Positions 57,414 through 64,000 of a stretch of DNA of 64,000 nucleotides are shown in pieces. The notes under the pieces were generated by a model. It searched no databases and was not told the origin of the DNA. It saw nothing but the letters and a program-made list of their open reading frames with translations. This stretch comes from Corythucha ciliata (taxonomy: Eukaryota > Arthropoda > Insecta > Hemiptera > Tingidae), in contig CM075938.1 in NCBI GenBank assembly GCA_038030265.1, forward strand, positions 23,599,009-23,663,008, in the 5' to 3' direction. Position numbers and translations under genes: made by a program. Every line of letters starts with the position of its first letter. The stretch's first letter is position 1.

Positions 57414-57782
57414 TACAAACGCGGACCAACGGCGAATTTCTTCAACTTATTTGATTATTTTTTGTACCAGTTTAATCAGTTTTTAAATATCTGGAGACAA
57501 TCCTTTAAGGTGGCGAGTTTTCCATACTTGATTTTAAAATGACAAACTTGACCAAATTTTACGCCCAATTGACCTGCGTCAATTTATTCAAAACAAGGGG
57601 CTTTATACAATTTATCCCGACGTGTAGACGTTCCTTTCGGCATCAAAATGTTCAGATGAAAGAACATTTTCTTGGCTAAAAAGAGTAAAAAATCTTCACC
57701 ACACTACGATGACTGAGAAAAGGCTCATGCCGTTGTCCATTGTTTCGATAGAAGAAGACATTTTAAATAAAATTGATCTGTC
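57414..57782 (+). pseudogene. hAT transposase C-terminal (hATC dimerisation) remnant
   Basis: One frame gives YKRGPTANFFNLFDYFLYQF and NQFLNIWRQSF. After a frame change, the next (from 57541) gives LDQILRPIDLRQFI and LYTIYPDV, a TAG stop at 57625, then CSDERTFSWLKRVKN and TTMTEKRLMPLSIVSIEED. The SDERTFSWLKRVKN...TTMTEKRL...LSI pattern is the conserved hATC dimerisation motif of animal hAT transposases (usual form ERSFS-LK-IK-YLRSTM). Only the last part of a protein of usually 500-700 residues is present, with at least one stop and one frameshift. It is cut at 57787 by the start of the array-bearing element. Confidence 0.85.
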
Positions 57783-57787
57783 GGGCA

Positions 57788-59167
57788 CACTGGCCGGACC
57801 TAAACGTATCGGGGCCCAGGGCGGAAATCTCAGAGAGGCCCCTAAGGCATTTTCCGATATTTTAGCAGCAAATTTTTGAAAGAAAATTAGCCAATTTTTC
57901 TACTTTTAGCAAGGAATAACACTTTTCCCCAATTTGAGAGTTTCTCTTTATTTGTACCGGGGTAATTTGGGAATGTTTCAATATTAGCTTGCTTTTTTTT
58001 CTCTTTTTTTTTATATATATTTAAATAATTGGCATTTTTTCTTCAATTTTTCCTATGGATTAGCTTTTTTGTTTAGTTTTAGCCTCGATCGGAACCTAAG
58101 CAATTGCGTTTTTTCAATTTCAGCCGGGATTAAGTGATTTTTTCCCTCAATTTTAGCCGCGGGCTAGCGTTTTTTCGCAATTTTAGCTGCGCAGTGGCGT
58201 TTATATAGCTTGCATTAGCAATTTTCTTCCATTTTAGCCATGAATTGGCGTTTCCTCATTTTTCAGCTGCAGATCAGCAATTTTTCCATTTTTATAAAAG
58301 GGAAATAGCACTTTTTCTCAATTTGGGCTGAATATTAGTGTTTTTTAATTTTTAGCTGCGCTAATAATAATTTTTTCAATTTCAGGCGCGTTTTTTTTAG
58401 ATTTTTGCCTGCATGAGTATTTTTTTCCAATTTCTGCTATGTATTAGCGCTGTTTTTCAGTTTGAGCCTCGAATCTTTCAGAACTTACGGATTTGCACTT
58501 TCGCAATTTTTGTGTCCGCGAATTGACGTTTTTCCTAAAATAACCTTTATCCGCGAATTAGCGATTTTTCTCAATTTTAGCTGTGAATATCGTTTCATTT
58601 ATCGTTAATTAGCATCTATTCTCTATTTTATACGGAAATGGGAGATTTTTCGCAATTTCAGTTGTGAATTTGCCATTTTTGCCCAATAATAGCACGAATT
58701 AGCATCGTTTTTGTCAATATTAGCCGCGATTTGTTTTACTTGTACAGCCTTGAATTAGTAGCGTGTATTCTCAGTTTCTCAGTGTTTCTCAGTCAGGGCT
58801 TGCACATTGCCGATCAGTACATATAGTGCGCTTATAAGGACCTAACGAAACTGAGGGCGGTGTATTTTCTCTATTTCAGCCGCGAGCTTTCCTCAAGAAG
58901 GCGCGGATTTTCTGTATTTGAGAAAAGCACTCTCGGGGCCTCAATCGAATATTCGGGCCACACTCTCTCCTGATGTAACTTTAACGTTATTATATCTCCA
59001 GGTCAGATATAGACTGAAATTCGTATAAAGAATCCGAATCGCTGCCCAACCTTTTCACAAAACCTACGTCCATGAGTATAGAACTCAAAAATCCTCATTT
59101 CTCCGTATAACCCTTTCGAGGGCCCGGGCGGTCCGGCCCCCTCGCCACTACCTCGGTACGCTAATTG
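57788..59167. mobile_element. Array-bearing repeat element, copy 2, most complete
   Basis: The left end is CACTGGCCGGACCTAAACG. The right end, reverse-complemented, is CAATTAGCGTACCGAGGTAG. Both resemble the CAGTGGCG(G/T)AC form. Inside are T1 (to about 57850), a reverse-sense class A array (57850-58800) and T2 (58829-59146). The same order of parts is seen in copy 1 at 50.16-52.19 kb and, truncated, at 17.02-17.91 kb. Length is 1,380 bp and it is non-coding. No target duplication was found. Confidence 0.7.
57850..58800. repeat. Class A minisatellite in element copy 2
   Basis: About 30 units with CAATTTTAGCCGCGAATTAG-like cores and TTTTTCT connectors at about 28-33 bp. TTTTTTATATATATTTAAAT at about 58007-58027 interrupts it. 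Confidence 0.85.
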
Positions 59168-59224
59168 ACGGGCGTTGTTAAGAGTTCGCGCAGATAAAAA
59201 CAAGAAATACGATTTTCTCAAATT

Positions 59225-59595
59225 GTGTCCGCGTCATTTTACAATCTGGGAGACAAAATTGTCGTTTTTTGGTAGATACCGCAGAATTGGTGGTTAAATG
59301 AGCCAAACCCCCCGAAGTTGGTTAGTTGAAGGTTGATAAAATTAATTTTTATGGACTCCAAACCCACGAAATAGTTTTTTAATTTACCAAACCCCCGAAA
59401 TTTTTGTTAAAAGCTTTGTCGTTTTTCATCACTCATGCTAATACATAAATTGCAAAATAGATAATAAATACGCATATAAATAACGAAATAATATAAAATA
59501 GCTGTTATGTTTACCCACCTCCTCCGGCGGGGCGGCAAAAGTGTTCGTGCCTACCGGCGGCAAATCTTATGATCCGCCTGTGATTGTGTATCATC
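59225..59595. repeat. Short class B-like array with a CAGGCGGATC-type end
   Basis: Three to four units with GCCAAACCCCCGAAATTTTT-like words lie at 59270-59420. After unique AT-rich sequence the segment ends in AAATCTTATGATCCGCCTG (to about 59591), whose reverse complement starts CAGGCGGATCATAAGATTTG. This is the same array-plus-end layout as elsewhere. Confidence 0.45.
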
Positions 59596-59625
59596 CTCCC
59601 CAGACTACATAATTAATTTTTTTTT

Positions 59626-59660
59626 AACACGCAATTCCTTTTTATTTCAGGTAAGTTTCG
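59626..59660 (+). promoter_or_regulatory. Juxtaposed 3'/5' splice site, recursive-splicing candidate
   Basis: A pyrimidine-rich run (CAATTCCTTTTTATTTCAG, ending at 59650) is followed immediately by GTAAGTTT. This is a full acceptor fused to a full donor with a zero-length exon between, the arrangement known from ratchet (recursive) splice sites in long insect introns. An upstream AATTAATT/TTTTTTTTTAAC segment could hold a branch point. Splicing itself cannot be shown from sequence. Confidence 0.4.
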
Positions 59661-59699
59661 GCTACTTTATCTTTATAAAGAATAAGGCAGGGACTCAAC

Positions 59700-61440
59700 T
59701 ATACATATAGTAAGTACACTAACACTTTCTCCGTTAATCCCCCTCTTTTCTCGATATGTCACGCGACAAGTATCGAAACTTCGATTTTTCAAACGCGGAA
59801 GGGTGTAACGAGAATTTTCTTTATCCCCCACCACTACTTTCCCATAAGCCATCGTGTTTCCTCTTTAATACGACAGGTTGATATTACGAGGCGGAAAAAG
59901 CCTTGGTTTTGTGGAGCGGGGTAGATTGGGAGTAGAGGGATGATCTCTCTCTCTCTCTTTTTCTTATCCAACGAAAAATATGTCATCTTTTAAGCCCCTT
60001 TTCCACCTATTTTTCTAATCCGATGATGCTTGGGAGGGGAAGGAAGAAAGAATTTTCAGCTAGAGATCAAGTCGAAAGAAATAAAAATAAGAGAGTTGGT
60101 GTGTGCTGGTTTGGATGAGTGGGGGGGAGTAGGCGTAGTTTTTTCTATCCCTTTACAGCTCGTGAGACTCCCCCTTCTTTCCTATTTCTTATCTTGGAAA
60201 TAAGCGTTGCGGAGGTTTTTACATTATATAAGGGAAAATTTCACTCATTTTTTTTTTCCTGTTGTAATTTTATTCGAAGGTGCAGGTTTATACGCTCCAT
60301 AGCTGTCAGACTAATGAGAAGTTGGTTCCACGGGCTTGAAGGTTTTATCCGTCCTCACATCCATGGGGGCATTTTCGCACAAATAAAGCGCGAGAGGTTC
60401 TTCTCGAGATAAAGGATTCTAAGAAAACTAGTTAGAAAAGGAATGAAAAGTGAAGGTTGCACTGAGGATTGGGGGGGGGGGTATATTGATGATTCTCATT
60501 TTTCATGGCCTCCTCCACTCAACATTTGCCACTTCATTCCAGACCCAACCCATCAGTATTTAGATGATGAGAAACATTTTGTCTTCGAACCTTGTATCCT
60601 ATGAGTATTGTTCTGATGGTAATGAGAAATTCTGTGGAAGATACGACCCCTAGGTCCCTTCTAGACCATACGATCAGCTTCAGAAAGACGAATGACAGTA
60701 TCCGGGCCCAATAAGTGCTAATGGCCACAATTCCATTCTTTCTGACGAAATAATCAGTTTCTGGGAGCAGGAATTCAAGTTTTCTGGATAGAGAAATTAT
60801 ATTCTGTAGACGAAATAGAAACATATTATATTCTATAGACAAATATACATCTTTTTAGCGTTTCACCAAAAGATTTCTAACGCCCTTAAGATTTAAGGGC
60901 TTTTGTCGGGATTAATTTAGGTTTTTTCTGCCGCACTTGAATCTCTCAGAGGGATTCATCATTTTAGATTTATTTCGCCGACCTTCTTCCATCACCCAGT
61001 GTTTCTGCTTTCCCCATACCTCAGCAAGTATTTTAATTGGATTCGTGTTTGTCCCGCGATTAAATAACGAAGAATTGTACCTATAACGATATTTTATTCA
61101 CTTGTTTTTTTGTTCTCCTTTTTTTGTACGGTAGGTATAGCTGAGGATGTTTGGAAAGAGAATGTTTTTTTAACTTTCTTTTTTCGTATTCTTTGCCTAT
61201 TGTTCAATTATAGGAATTTCAGATTTAAAGTAGGTAAACAAAAGAGTAAAAGTAATTTATCGCCCATATACATATACTTGTCCACTAAACACCATGATCA
61301 TTCTATCATATCCCTCCATCATCCATCCCCCAGTGAAATAGGGTAGTTTCACATTATAATCTTGGAGCAGAAGTAAGCTTAACTCCATCTCCTCAGCTCC
61401 TTTAGTTAAGGCTTTGTAAAGGTGGGTTTCTGAATACGGC
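59700..61440. other. Non-coding stretch without a recognised gene
   Basis: Contains a CT run at about 59945-59958 and G11 at 60471-60481. Frames of up to 102 codons are unrecognised. Confidence 0.4.
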
Positions 61441-61449
61441 CCTTAGAGG

Positions 61450-61545
61450 CCCTGTGGCTGAAACTGAGAATATAAGAAAGAGTAAATCAGATTTATGGTA
61501 GAACCTCTCCCAAGATGAAATCCTAAATCCGCCACTATGAGCGGA
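61450..61545. mobile_element. Solo terminal segment related to positions 211-305
   Basis: GTGGCTGAAACTGAGAATAT, then TTATGGTAGAACCTCTCCCA, then AAGATGAAATCCTAAATCCG and CCACTATGAG align with the segment at the left edge of the window. No class A array is attached here, so it is an end fragment. Confidence 0.6.
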
Positions 61546-61549
61546 GGAG

Positions 61550-63340
61550 TGAACATTTGTCGACCACTGGATTTTTTCAGGTCGTTCATTGAGCTCTTTC
61601 GGAGTGGTTCAACGCAGTATAGATCGCTGGGTTAAGGGGCCTTGAGTCTTTTTGAAGAACAAAAAATAGATAAAGAGTTCCATGTGTTCGCCCTGCCATG
61701 AGATTCGGCGGGACTTGTCTTGGAATGAGGGCTGATTGCATGGGTGTGGATGGGAGGGGTTATTATTTTTTTTGTATCAGTTTCTTGAGGGGCTCTAAAG
61801 CGTAATAAAACTACTGTTTTATACACACGCTCGCCAGATGTGGACAGGCTGTTTTTTTTTTTTTTTTTAAGTTACCCCGCCACCATCACGACCCCGCATC
61901 TTCTTAAAATCCACCGTTAAATATGTGTTGTATAGCCCTCCCCCGGGCCACAGCACATGTGTTTATTGCCACTTCTTAGAGAAGATGACGAAGGCGGTCC
62001 TTAACATGTTTATTCCTTTTTTTCATATTTAAGAGATTCTAATCCTCAAAAATATTGAAATCAGTTTTCAACAAGTTTCTGCGTCCCACCTTTTTTATTG
62101 ATGTATTTATTATTTATTTTTTCAAAAAAGTGGACCAGACGCTTATTTGTCTTCCCTTCAAAGTGGAAATGAAACTAAAAAAAATCTCTCCCTAACAGAA
62201 ATCGCGGAAAACCGAGCCGAATCCAAAGCATACTATGAAAAAATGTGGGCTGCTAGATAAATGACAGGGCAGGGTGATTTGCTGAGGGATAATTCCCCAC
62301 CCTCCTTTCATAAATGAGACTTTCCATTCCCCAGAAAACTCTGTAAGATCGCGATCGTTTTTTGCATTCCAAAAATAACTTGTTTCTCTTCTATACCGGG
62401 CGTTACGTCTTATGAAAAAGGGAAAGTGAAGTGTATTCTATAAAACCTATTAGGTGTTTAAATTGATTAAATCACGCTAATCGAATTTGACTCCCCTCAT
62501 GGGCCCACCAGCACACCTCCACAGACAGCAACGGAAATCTGTTTTGTTTGTTTCTGGCGTGGCATGTCGTTGTTTTAATGCGCCACAACTTCCTCTAAAG
62601 CGAACGAACGACTTAATTTTCAACTCGTATTAACTCAAGTAATAACTGCGTTATAAATACCCCTTCTTCCCCTCAATGATAAACGTTACAAGCGTGGTCA
62701 TGATAGGTGCCGTGAAAACAACTGCAAACAGCTCCTATACACGCGACATCAAACGAAAAGGCTTCAAATGCTAAATAAAGGCCTCACCCCCTCAAATCAT
62801 CCAGAAATTAAATAACATTCAATGACTGTTATTACTGCGAAGCTTCTCTTTCTCTTGTCCTAACTACTACGCCTATATTGCGAAAGAACACGGCAACTTT
62901 ATGCATGTTTATTTCAATTTTGATTTCAAGGAGCAACAAGTTTCCTTTCTCGGGAAATCGATTTACGCCGTCGTTTAAACGAAAAATCTAGCCTTTCTGT
63001 GTCATTTCAAAGATTGTGACATGATTAAAAACGCTTCAACAAGTTAGAACAGAAAAGTAAGCCCAGTTTAAAATATCTCTCTTCACAGATCGATATTTCG
63101 GGTTAATTCTTGTATACCTCGGCTCCCCCTGCCATCCCCGTGTAATACTCGCTCACCAAAGGTAATACACAACTTTTCTTCACACCCCCACCATCATTGT
63201 TTCAAAAAGCATTCCATCCGGGCGCCCACCCTTCACATCCCTGCCTTCAAACCTTAACGGCAACACTTTCCATTGTTTAGGAACTCTTAGAAAAGCGCTT
63301 TTCCGTCCAGCAACCCCACCACGACTTCCTGACTCTCACA
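61550..63340. other. Non-coding stretch without a recognised gene
   Basis: T17 at 61852-61868 is the only notable tract. No recognisable protein or RNA gene. Confidence 0.4.
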
Positions 63341-63353
63341 CTTGTAAGTTCTT

Positions 63354-63593
63354 TTATTCCAAACGAAAAGACCCCTTGGTTATTAACCTTTTAAAGGCTT
63401 GTTCTGCTGCTTCTTCGATTGTTAGGGAGGGCGTTTTTTCCTCCCTTCGAAATTCATTTTCTAAAAGTTGCTCTTCTCGCCAATTAGCTTCGAATGTTAC
63501 AATGGCTTTAGGCTTTAAACCAACATTTTCTTCTCTTGCATATACAAAGCCATTAAATTTCAAGAGACAGATCTGAATGTTTCTTTTTTCATT
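63354..63593 (-). CDS. Unidentified coding-like open frame
   Basis: A minus-strand frame ends in TAA at 63354-63356 and stays open leftward of the coding sense to at least 63590. Its product is charged and probably helical, with GLKPKAIVTFEANWREEQLL, ENEFRREEKTPSLTIEEAAE and QAFKRLITKGSFRLE. The composition looks more like a real protein than most frames in this window. An AATAAA overlaps the stop codon. No ATG is placed convincingly (the listed start is TTG) and no family was recognised. It may be a terminal exon or chance. Confidence 0.2.
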   Translation of the reverse strand, partial: NEKRNIQICLLKFNGFVYAREENVGLKPKAIVTFEANWREEQLLENEFRREEKTPSLTIEEAAEQAFKRLITKGSFRLE

Positions 63594-63599
63594 TTCTTT

Positions 63600-64000
63600 T
63601 TTTTCCTGTTTTGTGGTTTATGTGGTGGGTGGGTGAGGGGACGAGAAGTTTTTTTTTTTCGTTTTGTCCCTTTTCACAACACCACTCACTCCCCTCCCCC
63701 TATCAACAAACAGGACGTTGACAAATGAGAGGAAAAGCCTACCCGCGTCGTTTTCAGGAGACGAAGATGAAGAAGTAGGTGGGAGAATGTTGTGAAAAGG
63801 GTGATGAGTGCAGAACCCCCCAACCAAAGGGGAAGCTTGTAAAAGTCTTTTCCCCCTTTTTTTCCATCCTAAAGGACGACATCATGTTGGAAAGCCACCC
63901 CGACGATGCGAGGGGTGAAAAAAGTGGACTTTTCACAACGGTCGTGTGATAGTACAAAACCCGCAGACGGATCTTCAATCACACGACACATAACAGTGGC
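63600..64000. other. Window end without a recognised gene
   Basis: Simple-sequence-rich; the two overlapping minus-strand frames (63618-63827 and 63754-63978) show no motif. Confidence 0.35.

Noticed and set aside
1..64000. CRISPR array (many ~30-bp repeats)
   Set aside because: Units are highly degenerate and adjacent with no constant-repeat/variable-spacer pattern, the DNA is eukaryotic, and there are no cas genes.
1..64000. tRNA or rRNA genes
   Set aside because: GGTTCRA-like words (for example near 10475 and 36110) lack partner A-box and cloverleaf pairing; no rRNA-like conserved stretch was seen.

Overview
The window is eukaryotic, gene-poor, AT-rich DNA that looks like intergenic or long-intron sequence from an invertebrate, most plausibly an arthropod. 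That guess rests on two decayed non-LTR retrotransposons: a Jockey-clade copy, and a CR1/Jockey-like copy whose ORF1 has a coiled coil followed by a Baculo_FP-like C-terminal domain. Both are common in arthropods; the species cannot be named. No complete host protein-coding gene, rRNA or tRNA was found, and most open frames are chance or lie inside repeats.

Layout. 1-305: a minisatellite array ending in a transposon-like end. 3.9-6.4 kb: a broken CR1/Jockey-like LINE on the minus strand. 6.6-7.15 kb: a second type of minisatellite. 8.85-10.1 kb: a non-autonomous hAT element with a perfect 8-bp target duplication and an internal 17-bp minisatellite. 10.27-11.04 kb: a fold-back element. 14.5-17.9 kb: several arrays and small inverted-repeat elements. 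18.7-19.3 kb: a TIR element. 19.4-21.26 kb: a decayed Jockey element on the plus strand. 22.8-23.06 kb: a small inverted-repeat element. 26.49 kb: a possible first coding exon with a signal peptide. 28.18-28.38 kb: a palindromic Harbinger-like MITE. 28.4-30.25 kb: a mosaic of arrays. 31.4-31.97 kb: a tandem duplication of about 311 bp. 41.8-43.97 kb: an array between transposon-like ends. 49.19-50.14 kb: a Harbinger-like element holding a nested inverted repeat. 50.2-52.2 and 57.79-59.17 kb: two copies of one array-bearing element; the first ends in a large palindrome, and the second abuts a hAT transposase C-terminal remnant.

Two themes stand out. First, the window is saturated with degenerate tandem arrays of about 28-36 bp units. 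Several sequence classes share an AATTCGCG-type core, and the arrays lie inside mobile elements whose ends resemble CAGTGGCG. Second, two plus-strand splice signals could belong to one very large gene: a phase-1 signal-peptide exon at 26486-26546 ending in a strong donor, and a juxtaposed acceptor/donor at 59650/59651 that has the form of a recursive (ratchet) splice site. If linked, everything from 26.5 kb to the right edge would be intron of a secreted or cell-surface protein gene. That link is inference and needs RNA data.
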